Part shown: positions 23,063 through 30,413 of the stretch, piece after piece
Position numbering within the stretch: position 1 is the first letter of the stretch
Layout: every line of letters starts with the position of its first letter
Assembly (NCBI GenBank): GCA_934090595.1
Contig: CAKOJO010000008.1
Coordinates: 1 to 31,550 of the forward strand
Direction of reading: 5' to 3'
DNA: 31,550 nt
Source: an uncultured Bacilli bacterium
GTDB taxonomy: Bacteria > Bacillota_I > Bacilli_A > RF39 > UBA660
Notes under the pieces: generated by a model
The model's input: the letters and a program-made list of their open reading frames with translations, nothing else
What the model was told of the DNA's origin: nothing
Database searches by the model: none
Made by a program: the position numbers and the translations under genes

Positions 23063-23795
23063 GTTTTATATTCATCCTTTAACTATATTGCTTATAGTAC
23101 TTGTTATTTTTACTGGACTTTATAAAGAGTTTTTAATAGTTTTTTCTATTATAATTATTCATGAGTTTGGACATTTATTTAGTGCAGTTTATTATAAATG
23201 GAATATTGATAAGATTAGTATTTATCCTTATGGAGGGTGTGTTAGTTTTAATGAAAAGATTAATAGACCTATAAGAGAAGAGTTAATTATTTTAGTGATG
23301 GGTCCAATTGTTCAGATGGTTTATTTCTTTGTTGTTTATTTACTTTTTATGAGGGGTTTTATTGATTTAAAGACTTATAGTTTGTTTAAAACTTATAATT
23401 TTACTTTACTTAGTTTTAATTTAATGCCTATTTATCCTCTTGATGGGGGAAGGATTGTTAATGTTGTTAGTAATTATTTATTTTCTTATAGATGGTGTAA
23501 TTTAATTATTTGTATTGTTTCTATATTGTTTATCTTTTTAGTGGTTATTAATTCTTATAGTGTTAATTTAGTAATGATGATGGTTTTTGTTTTGACTGAG
23601 GTTTTTGTTTTTATTAGACAACAGGGTTATTTGTATAATAAGTTTTTATTGGAGAGGTATCTTGGTGATTATAAGTTTCTTAAATATAAGGTTATAAAGA
23701 ATAAAGATGGTTTTTATAGAGATAAGAGGCATATTATTTATATTGATAATAAATATGTTACTGAGAAGGAGTATTTAAGAGGGAGGTATAAATGA
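23040..23795 (+). CDS. spoIVFB: SpoIVFB site-2 (M50) metalloprotease, pro-sigma-K processing
   Basis: A 251-aa polytopic membrane zinc protease that releases sigma-K from its proprotein late in sporulation. HEFGH, with zinc ligands and catalytic Glu, lies in the second hydrophobic segment. ISIYPYGGCVSFNEKINRP and LSFNLMPIYPLDGGRI, with the third zinc ligand Asp, complete the site. The C-terminal LLERYLGDYKFLKYKVI region precedes a small CBS-like remnant. The only conventional start is TTG at 23088, but the family's N-terminal motif (here KFYIHPLTILLIVLVIFTG; KIHVHP in Bacillus) begins before it. I therefore place the start at ATT 23040, overlapping spoIVFA by 23 bp, with GGGAAG upstream. Start uncertain; identity firm. 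Confidence 0.85.
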   Translation: MIKSLFHKFYIHPLTILLIVLVIFTGLYKEFLIVFSIIIIHEFGHLFSAVYYKWNIDKISIYPYGGCVSFNEKINRPIREELIILVMGPIVQMVYFFVVYLLFMRGFIDLKTYSLFKTYNFTLLSFNLMPIYPLDGGRIVNVVSNYLFSYRWCNLIICIVSILFIFLVVINSYSVNLVMMMVFVLTEVFVFIRQQGYLYNKFLLERYLGDYKFLKYKVIKNKDGFYRDKRHIIYIDNKYVTEKEYLRGRYK

Positions 23796-24955
23796 AAAGA
23801 GTTATTTTTTTAATGATTGTTATTTTACTTGGTGCATTATATCTTAATTATAATGATTCTAGTAGTGTTTCAGAAAAGAGTAAAGATGATATGATGAAGG
23901 CAGTTTTTATTTCTTATATTGATTATTCTTCTTTAAGGGGTAGAGAGGTTATGGAACAAAAGAATATTATTAATGAGATGGTTAATAATGTTTCATATTT
24001 TGGTTTTAATACTGTTGTTCTTCAAGTTAGATCTTTTGGTGATGCTATATATGAGTCTTCTTATTTTCCTGAGTCTATTTATGTTTCTTATGATAAGGAT
24101 GGAAAGGCTTTTGATATTTTGTCTTATTTTATAAGTGTTTGTGATAGTAAAAATATAGATTTATATGCTTGGGTTAATCCTTATAGGATATCTAATACTG
24201 GAGATGTTAATAAAGTAAGTAAGAGTGCTAGTTATTATAAGTGGCTTAATACTTCTTTGATTGGGGTTTATGATAATGGAATATATTTTAATCCTGCAGA
24301 AGAGGATGTTAAGAATTTGATAGTTTCTGGTGTTGTTGAAATAGCTAAGAATTATAAAGTTAAGGGTATTTTGTTTGATGATTATTTTTATCCAAATGAT
24401 AAGATTGATCTTGATAGTTATAATGCTTATGATGGTGATTTGTCTTTAAGTGATTATAGAATATCTAATGTTAATGATTTACTTAAGAGATGTTATAGTT
24501 CTATTAAAGAGGTAAATAAAGATGTGGCTTTTGGTATTAGTCCTGCGGGTAATATCGAAAATAATTTAAAGAGTGAGTATTTAGATATTAAAGGGATTTT
24601 AAAGGATAAGTATTTAGATTTTATAATGCCTCAGTTGTATTATGGATTTTTTAATGAGAGCAAGCCTTATACGAAAACTTTAGAAGAATGGAGTAGTCTT
24701 AATGTTAATAATATAGATTTATATGTTGCTCTTTCTATTTATAAGTCTGGTATGGTTGATAGTTATGCAGGTAAGGGTATTAATGAATGGATAAATAATA
24801 GTGATATTATAAAAAGACAGGTTATGAGTTCAAAAGGGGTTAAGAATTATAAGGGTTTTGCAGTTTTTAGATATCAACATATGTTTGAGATGTTTGATAA
24901 TGATAATTTAGTTAAAGAGGTTAGTAGTTTACGTGAAGTTATAAAAGATTATTGA
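23792..24955 (+). CDS. GHL10 / DUF187 family glycoside hydrolase-like protein
   Basis: A 387-aa protein with an N-terminal hydrophobic segment (about 3-20, uncleaved anchor or signal) and a TIM-barrel of the GHL10 (formerly DUF187) type. Motifs: AVFISYIDYSSLRG, FGFNTVVLQVRSFGDAIYESSYFP, IDLYAWVNPYRIS, YKVKGILFDDYFYP, DVAFGISPAGN and LDFIMPQLYYGF. Relatives such as DigH cleave denuded peptidoglycan glycan strands. The ATGA overlap with spoIVFB means translational coupling to the sporulation operon, so a role in spore-wall or septal peptidoglycan is plausible (inference). SPOR proteins bind the same denuded glycan, and one is encoded in this cluster. Confidence 0.82.
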   Translation: MKRVIFLMIVILLGALYLNYNDSSSVSEKSKDDMMKAVFISYIDYSSLRGREVMEQKNIINEMVNNVSYFGFNTVVLQVRSFGDAIYESSYFPESIYVSYDKDGKAFDILSYFISVCDSKNIDLYAWVNPYRISNTGDVNKVSKSASYYKWLNTSLIGVYDNGIYFNPAEEDVKNLIVSGVVEIAKNYKVKGILFDDYFYPNDKIDLDSYNAYDGDLSLSDYRISNVNDLLKRCYSSIKEVNKDVAFGISPAGNIENNLKSEYLDIKGILKDKYLDFIMPQLYYGFFNESKPYTKTLEEWSSLNVNNIDLYVALSIYKSGMVDSYAGKGINEWINNSDIIKRQVMSSKGVKNYKGFAVFRYQHMFEMFDNDNLVKEVSSLREVIKDY

Positions 24956-24974
24956 TAAAGATATAATTATGTTA

Positions 24975-25003
24975 TTTACAGTTTTCATTAATTTTGATAT
25001 AAT
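24975..25003 (+). promoter_or_regulatory. Promoter of the cadherin-like domain protein
   Basis: TTTACA (24975-24980), 17-bp spacer, TATAAT (24998-25003): a near-consensus sigma-A promoter 28 bp before the start codon. Confidence 0.75.
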
Positions 25004-25030
25004 TCTTTTAGAATAGAGGAGTTGAGATTA

Positions 25031-27022
25031 ATGAAAAAGTATTTTTATTATATTAGTGCAGTGTTTTTTGCTTTTATTTGTATGAATAATGTTAATGCAC
25101 TTAGTGCTAGTATTAATATTAAGTGTAATTCTTTGAAGTTTAATGGTGAAGCTACTTGTAATGTTTTTGCAAATGTAAGTGGTGGACAAATTGAAGGTAT
25201 TTCTGTTGATGCACTTGATGTTGTAAGTGGTGCTGATGCTGTTATTGTTAAAGAGGATTATATTTCAGTTCTTGCTAATGATAGTAAGGTTAGTAATGGT
25301 GATAAGATAGGTTATTTTAAGGTTAAATCTGTTGGCTATGGTACAAGTAAGGTTAGTTTGGCTCTTAATGCTAAAAGTAGTGCAGATGGATCTAATGTAT
25401 CTATTAAACCTGCGACTGTTTCATTTAGTATTTTATCTCCGGTTGCTACTTTATCTAGTATAACTGTTAATGGAGCTTTGATTAATGATTTTAGTAGTAC
25501 TGTTTATAAATATAATGTTGACTCTATTAGTAGTGAGAGTGTTAGTATTGGTGCTGTTGCTACTGCTCCAGGAACTAGTATAAGTGGTACAGGTAATCAT
25601 AAGTTAAAGTGTGGCTCTAATACTTTGAAGATTAATACTGTTTCTGGTGATAAGAGTAAAAAACTTACTTATACTTTAAATATAAATAGAAAGTGTGATG
25701 ATAATACTAGTCTTAAAGGAATTACTCTTTCTAGTGGGACGCTTTCTCCTGCTTTTAGTGCAGATACTTTAGAATATAAAGTTAGTGTTGATACTAATGT
25801 TGAAAAGATGAGTATTGATGTTTCAAAGGAAGATAATCAAAAAGTTAGTGGACTTGTTAAAGATGCTAAACTTGCTTTTGGAGATAATACTTTTTCAATA
25901 AAGGTTACTTCTGAGAGTGGAAAGAGTAAGACTTATAAGATAGTGGTTAATCGTGCTGATAATAGATCTAATAATGCTCTTCTTGGATCAATTACTATTG
26001 ATAATGGAAAGCTTAATTTTGATAAAAATGTATTTATGTATGATGTTAGAGTTTTAAATGAAGTTAGTACAATTAATGTTGTTGCAACTCCTGAGGATAG
26101 TAAAGCTAAGGTAGAAGTTGATAGTCCTAAGAGTTTAAAAGAGGGAGATAATAAAGTTGTTATTAAGGTAACTGCTGAGAATGGTGCTAATCAAGAATAC
26201 AGTATAAATATTAAGAGATTAAAAGTTGGTGAGGTTCTTGGTGATAATCCTAATATAGCTAATATTATTATTACTGGTTATAATATTAATTTTAATCCTA
26301 TGACTACTAGTTATAATTTAAAGCTTGATAATAAGACTAAGAGTTTAAGTATTAGTGTTGTTATGCAAGAAGAGGGTGCAACTTATCAAATAAATGGTAA
26401 TAATGATTTAAAGAATGGAGATATTATTACTATTAATACTACTTCGATGGATGGAACACAAAATACTTATAAAATAATTATTGAAAAGAGTAATGCTCAA
26501 ATGTTTATTCTTATTGGTGCAGGGGTATTACTTGTTGCTAGTATTAGTGCAATAATTGTTGTAATGGTTAAGAAAAGAAAGGGTACTCCTGGACTTAAGA
26601 TGGAGAAACCTAAGAAGGATAAAACTAAGGATATAGAAATGGTTGATGCAATTAGTAATCAAGATAGTGTTTCTAGTGAAGTAGAAGAAATTAATAATAA
26701 GATTAATGAAATAAAAGAGGAAAAAGAGTTGTTAAAGGAACAAGAAAAAGATAAGGGTAAAGATAAAGAAAAAGTTAAAGATAAGAAGAGTGTGTTTGGT
26801 AAATATAGGGTTAATCCTAGTGATGGTCCGATGAGTTTTGATGAGTTGAAGGAGTTAGATCCTACTCAAAATGGAGTTAGTGCTTATGGTAATCATGGTC
26901 ATAGTGAAGAGTATGAAAGAATAGAGATTACTGAGGATCAAACTAAGCAATGTCCTAAGTGTGGACATAGAATTAATTTTTCTGCTGCTGTGTGTCCTTA
27001 TTGTGGAAAAGAGTTTCAATAA
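25031..27022 (+). CDS. Surface protein with cadherin-like beta domains, one TM helix and a cytoplasmic zinc ribbon
   Basis: A 663-aa protein. A signal peptide ends near VNALSA (residue ~24). About 25-140 is a cohesin/Ig-like beta domain. Four cadherin-like beta-sandwich (PF12733-type) repeats follow at about 145-225, 228-312, 316-398 and 405-485, each ending in a Y-x-I/L-x-I-x-R/K strand. A TM helix lies at about 490-512, then a long Lys/Glu-rich cytoplasmic tail. The last ~25 residues are a zinc ribbon: CPKCGH...CPYCG. The outside part probably binds a surface ligand or partner protein; the ribbon inside suggests a link to a cytosolic factor. I start at the ATG 25031 after AGAGGAG. It is upstream of the putative DGR target, separated by a terminator with its own promoter. 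Confidence 0.78.
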   Translation: MKKYFYYISAVFFAFICMNNVNALSASINIKCNSLKFNGEATCNVFANVSGGQIEGISVDALDVVSGADAVIVKEDYISVLANDSKVSNGDKIGYFKVKSVGYGTSKVSLALNAKSSADGSNVSIKPATVSFSILSPVATLSSITVNGALINDFSSTVYKYNVDSISSESVSIGAVATAPGTSISGTGNHKLKCGSNTLKINTVSGDKSKKLTYTLNINRKCDDNTSLKGITLSSGTLSPAFSADTLEYKVSVDTNVEKMSIDVSKEDNQKVSGLVKDAKLAFGDNTFSIKVTSESGKSKTYKIVVNRADNRSNNALLGSITIDNGKLNFDKNVFMYDVRVLNEVSTINVVATPEDSKAKVEVDSPKSLKEGDNKVVIKVTAENGANQEYSINIKRLKVGEVLGDNPNIANIIITGYNINFNPMTTSYNLKLDNKTKSLSISVVMQEEGATYQINGNNDLKNGDIITINTTSMDGTQNTYKIIIEKSNAQMFILIGAGVLLVASISAIIVVMVKKRKGTPGLKMEKPKKDKTKDIEMVDAISNQDSVSSEVEEINNKINEIKEEKELLKEQEKDKGKDKEKVKDKKSVFGKYRVNPSDGPMSFDELKELDPTQNGVSAYGNHGHSEEYERIEITEDQTKQCPKCGHRINFSAAVCPYCGKEFQ

Positions 27023-27047
27023 AAGTACTTGAAAAAGTGCTTTTTTT
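27021..27047 (+). terminator. Terminator with GAAA tetraloop
   Basis: AAAAGTACTT (27021-27030) pairs with AAGTGCTTTT (27035-27044), one G-T pair, GAAA (GNRA) tetraloop, T-run to 27047. Confidence 0.85.
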
Positions 27048-27057
27048 ATTATATAAT
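27029..27057 (+). promoter_or_regulatory. Promoter of the putative DGR target gene
   Basis: TTGAAA (27029-27034), 17-bp spacer, TATAAT (27052-27057). The -35 box spans the loop of the preceding terminator. Confidence 0.7.
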
Positions 27058-27083
27058 TTGTTTATATAATATGGGAGGTATTT

Positions 27084-29513
27084 ATGGGGACTTCTAATAA
27101 TGATAGATATAGTTTTTTATTTAAAGATGTAAAGGAGTATAATAAGTATTTGCTTACTTTAATAGGTTGTTCAATACTTGTTTTAACTGGTATTATTTCT
27201 TATACTGTTACTAATTCTTATGCTAAGTGGAATAGTAGTTATACTTCAAGTAATACTTTGAAGATTACCGCTACTAGAAAGAAATTAGTTGATGTTGTAA
27301 AGTCTAGAGTAGGTAAGGATGGAGTTATTAGTATTACTCAAGCAAAGACTGGACAAATTACATATGAATCAGTTGATTATAGGTATAGTGGTTCTAATGA
27401 TTCTGTTAATAATTATATAGATTTTAATGATGAGACATGGAGAATAATTGGGGTATTTACTGTTGATGATGGAAATGGTGGTACTGAAGAGAGAGTTAAG
27501 ATTATAAGAGAAAAACCACTTAATGTGTTAAAAGCATATGGTTATACTTATGGTAGATGGTATTATAATAGTAGTTCTTATTTATCTGATAGTTATTCAT
27601 ATTATTATTTAAATAATACTTATTATAATACAATAAATAGTAAGTATAGAAAGTTAATGGCTGATACTAATTATTATCTTGGTATAACTAGTAGTTATAG
27701 TAGTATAAATGCGTCAACTGCTTATACTGCAGAAAGAGCTAGTAAATCTACTTCATATAATCCACAATATCAAAGTGCTAAGGTTGGATTAATGTATGCA
27801 AGTGATTATGGATATGCTGCTGATAGTAGTTGCCATAGTACTGCTATATATAGTTATAATAGTAATTGTTATTCTAAGAACTGGTTATACAATAGTGTAT
27901 ATAATAGAACTGCTTATACATATACTGGTTCTTCTACTGCAAGTTATGAATTATTAATGACAGGTTATAGTGGTAGTTATGCAAATGCATTAAATGTTAC
28001 AACTGGATCAAACTATAGAAGTAGTTATTCAAGTAGTTTTTTAGTTAGACCAACAGTGTATTTAAAGGCTAGTACTACTCTTGAAAGTGGTAATGGTACT
28101 AAAGATAATCATTATAAGGTGAAATTATTTGAAAGCTTAGATAAGAGTGGGGCTAATGAGCCATCTCTCACATCAAATATGATACCAGTATATTATGATG
28201 AAACAGATAGTGTATGGAAGAAAGCTGATGTTGATAATATTGATAAGTACAATAAGTGGTATGATTATGAAAATAAGATGTGGGCAAATGCAGTAACTGT
28301 TACAAGTGCAAATAGAGATACTTATTTAAAAGCAAGTGCAGGAACTACAATACCAATGAGTGATATAAATACAATGTGGGTATGGGTACCAAGATATACA
28401 TATACTTATCTTAATACAAATACACCAGAAGAAATAAAGATTAAGTTTGAAAGTGGTACAAATAGTAGTGGTACAATAAAATGTACTGATGCAGTAACTG
28501 GAACATCAAGTACAAGTGAAACATGTACTGATACAACAAATGGGGGATTAAAAGCAGGAACAAGTACATATACTCATCCAGCATTCTGGTGGGATAAGAA
28601 TGATAACAATGTAAGGGAAGAAGGAGAAGAACTAACAGGAATCTGGGTAGGAAAGTTTGAAGTATCAAGTGATACTACATGTACAGCTTCAAGTTTTGTA
28701 GCAGTAGGTTCAGGGTGTAACTTACAAACAATAAGACCACTTATAAAACCCAATGTAACATCATGGAGAGGAGCACAAGTAGGAACATTCTTTAATGGAA
28801 TATATAATATGAGAGAAAGTGGAAACCAATATGGTTTTAGTACAACAGATGAAACACATATGATGAAGAATATGGAATGGGGAGCAGTGGCATACCTATC
28901 CCATAGTAAATATGGAATAAATAAAAATATAGCAATAAATAGTGCAAATACATTTACAACAGGATGTGGACCACAAAGTGAAGGATCTACATCAGAAGGT
29001 TCAACATGTAATGGATATACAACAGCATTAGGACAAAGTGCATCAACAACAGGAAACGTATACGGAGTATATGACATGAGTGGTGGAGCCTATGAATATA
29101 TGATGGGTAATATGGTATATAGTAATGGACAACAAATGAGTGGATATTTAACATCAAATAGTTATAATTCGGCATTTACAGGATACTTGGGTGATGGTAC
29201 ATCATTTACAGGAACATATGCATTCCCAAGTAAGAGATATTATGATAAATATAGTTATGGAACAAGCAGGACAGAATATACAAGAGGAAAACTAGGAGAT
29301 GCAACAAAAGAAATGGCTCCAGTTTCATCTAAGCAGACTTCATGGCATTCAGATCACGCCCTCTTTCCTGGCCGTTACGAACCTTGGTTTCTGCGCGGCG
29401 GGCACTGGTGCAAAGGTGCTGGCGCCGGCGCGTTCGCCTCCGACGGAGACCCCGGCGGTAATGGTGGCACTGGCTCCTCTGCTCGTGCCGTGCTTTCTGG
29501 CGCTCTGGATTGA
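27084..29513 (+). CDS. Membrane-anchored C-type-lectin/FGE-fold protein, probable DGR target
   Basis: An 809-aa protein with a signal-anchor helix (about 22-45). Residues ~60-340 form a Tyr/Ser/Asn-rich domain (NYIDFNDETWRIIGVF, VGLMYASDYGYA, FLVRPTVYL) like those repeated in gut Bacillota surface proteins. From ~370 the codon style changes from T-rich to A-rich, and an FGE/C-type-lectin-like domain begins: NTMWVWVPRYTYTY, PAFWWDKN, LTGIWVGKFEVS, MKNMEWGAVAYLSHSKYG, NVYGVYDMSGGAYEYMMGN. The last ~60 residues (PWFLRGGHWCKGAGAGAFA through SSARAVLSGALD) are the fold's end, where DGR variable regions lie, encoded by GC-rich DNA. The protein is likely displayed outside and binds a variable ligand. 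The ATG follows GGGAGGTATTT. Confidence 0.8.
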   Translation: MGTSNNDRYSFLFKDVKEYNKYLLTLIGCSILVLTGIISYTVTNSYAKWNSSYTSSNTLKITATRKKLVDVVKSRVGKDGVISITQAKTGQITYESVDYRYSGSNDSVNNYIDFNDETWRIIGVFTVDDGNGGTEERVKIIREKPLNVLKAYGYTYGRWYYNSSSYLSDSYSYYYLNNTYYNTINSKYRKLMADTNYYLGITSSYSSINASTAYTAERASKSTSYNPQYQSAKVGLMYASDYGYAADSSCHSTAIYSYNSNCYSKNWLYNSVYNRTAYTYTGSSTASYELLMTGYSGSYANALNVTTGSNYRSSYSSSFLVRPTVYLKASTTLESGNGTKDNHYKVKLFESLDKSGANEPSLTSNMIPVYYDETDSVWKKADVDNIDKYNKWYDYENKMWANAVTVTSANRDTYLKASAGTTIPMSDINTMWVWVPRYTYTYLNTNTPEEIKIKFESGTNSSGTIKCTDAVTGTSSTSETCTDTTNGGLKAGTSTYTHPAFWWDKNDNNVREEGEELTGIWVGKFEVSSDTTCTASSFVAVGSGCNLQTIRPLIKPNVTSWRGAQVGTFFNGIYNMRESGNQYGFSTTDETHMMKNMEWGAVAYLSHSKYGINKNIAINSANTFTTGCGPQSEGSTSEGSTCNGYTTALGQSASTTGNVYGVYDMSGGAYEYMMGNMVYSNGQQMSGYLTSNSYNSAFTGYLGDGTSFTGTYAFPSKRYYDKYSYGTSRTEYTRGKLGDATKEMAPVSSKQTSWHSDHALFPGRYEPWFLRGGHWCKGAGAGAFASDGDPGGNGGTGSSARAVLSGALD

Positions 29514-29524
29514 CGAAGCCCAGT
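29341..29524 (+). other. Putative DGR variable region (VR)
   Basis: The final part of the 27084-29513 gene and about 11 bp past its stop are GC-rich: 116 of 180 bases (29341-29520) by hand count, in a genome well below that. Adenine is scarce (8 of 60 bases in 29401-29460). Presumed variable codons end mostly in C (CAC, CTC, GGC, TAC, CAC, TGC, TCC, GAC, GAC, CCC), as expected if AAC codons in a template were mutated at their adenines. The GC-rich 3' end (29480-29520) would act as the initiation-of-mutagenic-homology region. No template repeat or reverse transcriptase is in the window. Confidence 0.72.
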
Positions 29525-29527
29525 TAT

Positions 29528-29553
29528 AAAGAGTTCTAATAACTCTTTTTTTT
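29528..29553 (+). terminator. Terminator after the DGR target gene
   Basis: AAAGAGTT (29528-29535) pairs with AACTCTTT (29541-29548), 5-nt loop, T-run to 29553. Confidence 0.85.
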
Positions 29554-29561
29554 CATATAAT
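29554..29561 (+). promoter_or_regulatory. CATATAAT promoter element before spoIIIAH (sigma-E-like)
   Basis: CATATAAT follows the T-tract directly and lies 27 bp before the spoIIIAH start. No sigma-A -35 is visible at the expected place. An ATA lies 12 bp upstream. In Bacillus the spoIIIA operon is a sigma-E target. Confidence 0.5.
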
Positions 29562-29580
29562 TCTTTAGGAGGTTTATTAT

Positions 29581-30084
29581 ATGATAAATAAGCAAGGGTT
29601 GTGGTTTTTAACTTTATTTAGTTTGGTATTAGTACTTAGTGTATATTATATAACAATGCCTAACGAAGTGTTTACTAATAGTATTATTGATAATGATACT
29701 TCTACTGATACTAAGTCTGTTAATAAGGAGGTTTCTGAGTCTAATTATTTAGCTACTTTAAAGATTGAGCTTGATGAGAAGAGAAATGAGTCTTTGAAGA
29801 AGTATGAGTCTATTTTGTCTGATAGTAGTGCTAGTACTAGTGATAAGAATGGTGCTTATGAGGGAATTAAGAATATTAATTCTACTAAGGCAATGGAGGA
29901 GGCTCTTGTTTCTAAGATTAAGAATGAACTTTCTCTTAATAGTTTTGTAGAGGTTGATTCTTCTAAAGTAGTGGTTGTTGTTGATAAGAAGGATCATGAT
30001 GTAAAGCTTGCTAATAAGATTATGAATTTGGTTCAAGATGAGTTTAGTTCTTATGTTAGTGTTTCTGTAAAGTTTTCTAAGTAA
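29581..30084 (+). CDS. spoIIIAH: Stage III sporulation protein AH (SpoIIIAH)
   Basis: A 167-aa protein. The start INKQGLWFLTLFSLVLVLSVYYITMP is the diagnostic SpoIIIAH transmembrane region. A helical linker (about 55-115, Lys/Glu-rich) and a C-terminal ring-building domain follow (VEVDSSKVVVVVDKKDHDVKLANKIM). SpoIIIAH sits in the mother-cell membrane and forms the ring that pairs with forespore SpoIIQ to make the channel between the two cells. The other spoIIIA genes are not adjacent, which is unusual because spoIIIAA-AH usually form one operon. The ATG at 29581 follows AGGAGGTTTATT, a strong ribosome binding site. Confidence 0.9.
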   Translation: MINKQGLWFLTLFSLVLVLSVYYITMPNEVFTNSIIDNDTSTDTKSVNKEVSESNYLATLKIELDEKRNESLKKYESILSDSSASTSDKNGAYEGIKNINSTKAMEEALVSKIKNELSLNSFVEVDSSKVVVVVDKKDHDVKLANKIMNLVQDEFSSYVSVSVKFSK

Positions 30085-30102
30085 CGTTTTATAGATTTTT
30101 CT

Positions 30103-30111
30103 CATAAAATA
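30103..30111 (+). promoter_or_regulatory. Sigma-K-like -10 element of gerE
   Basis: CATAAAATA fits the sigma-K -10 pattern CATAnnnTA, with an AC 17 bp upstream (30084-30085) as possible -35. Bacillus gerE is transcribed by sigma-K. The match is short. Confidence 0.45.
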
Positions 30112-30158
30112 TATTGGATAATATAAAACCACCCAATCTGAAAGTGAGGGAATGCTTT

Positions 30159-30365
30159 TTGAGAAAATCTATACTTACAAAAAGGGAAAAAGAAGTGTTT
30201 GAATTATTGATTTTGAATAAGACTACTAAGGAAATTGCTAGTAAGCTTAATATTAGTGAAAAGACAGTAAGGAATCATATTTCCAATGCTATGCAGAAAC
30301 TTGGGGTTAAAGGACGAGCTGCTGCAGTTGTAGAACTTTTGAAACTAAGGGAATTATCACTATAA
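30159..30365 (+). CDS. gerE: Spore-coat transcription regulator GerE
   Basis: A 68-aa protein that is almost entirely a LuxR/FixJ-type helix-turn-helix. LTKREKEVFELLILNKTTKEIA, then LNISEKTVRNHISNAMQKLG and VKGRAAAVVELLKL match Bacillus GerE closely over the whole length, including its small size (74 aa there). GerE binds DNA in the mother cell late in sporulation and tunes sigma-K-dependent coat genes. I choose the TTG at 30159, preceded by GTGAGGG at a good distance. A TTG at 30114 would add 15 residues with no family match. A strong terminator follows, then the GerM-like gene, an order also seen in Bacillus. Confidence 0.9.
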   Translation: MRKSILTKREKEVFELLILNKTTKEIASKLNISEKTVRNHISNAMQKLGVKGRAAAVVELLKLRELSL

Positions 30366-30390
30366 CATGTGCTAAATGCACATGTTTTTT
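30364..30390 (+). terminator. gerE terminator
   Basis: AACATGTGC (30364-30372) pairs with GCACATGTT (30378-30386), 5-nt loop, then T's. It begins within the stop codon. Confidence 0.88.
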
Positions 30391-30398
30391 CATATATT
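30391..30398 (+). promoter_or_regulatory. CATATATT element before the GerM-like gene
   Basis: Variant of the T-tract-CATATAAT element, 23 bp before the start codon. Bacillus gerM is reported as a sigma-E-dependent gene. Confidence 0.35.
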
Positions 30399-30413
30399 TA
30401 ATTGGTGAGGTGT

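Noticed and set aside
28574..29077. 167-codon minus-strand open frame within the DGR target gene
   Set aside because: No ribosome binding site or recognisable motifs; it is opposite a well-supported coding region of strong codon bias.
29299..29529. 76-codon + strand frame over the GC-rich tail
   Set aside because: It exists because the GC-rich tract lacks stops; the main frame continues the lectin-like domain across it.
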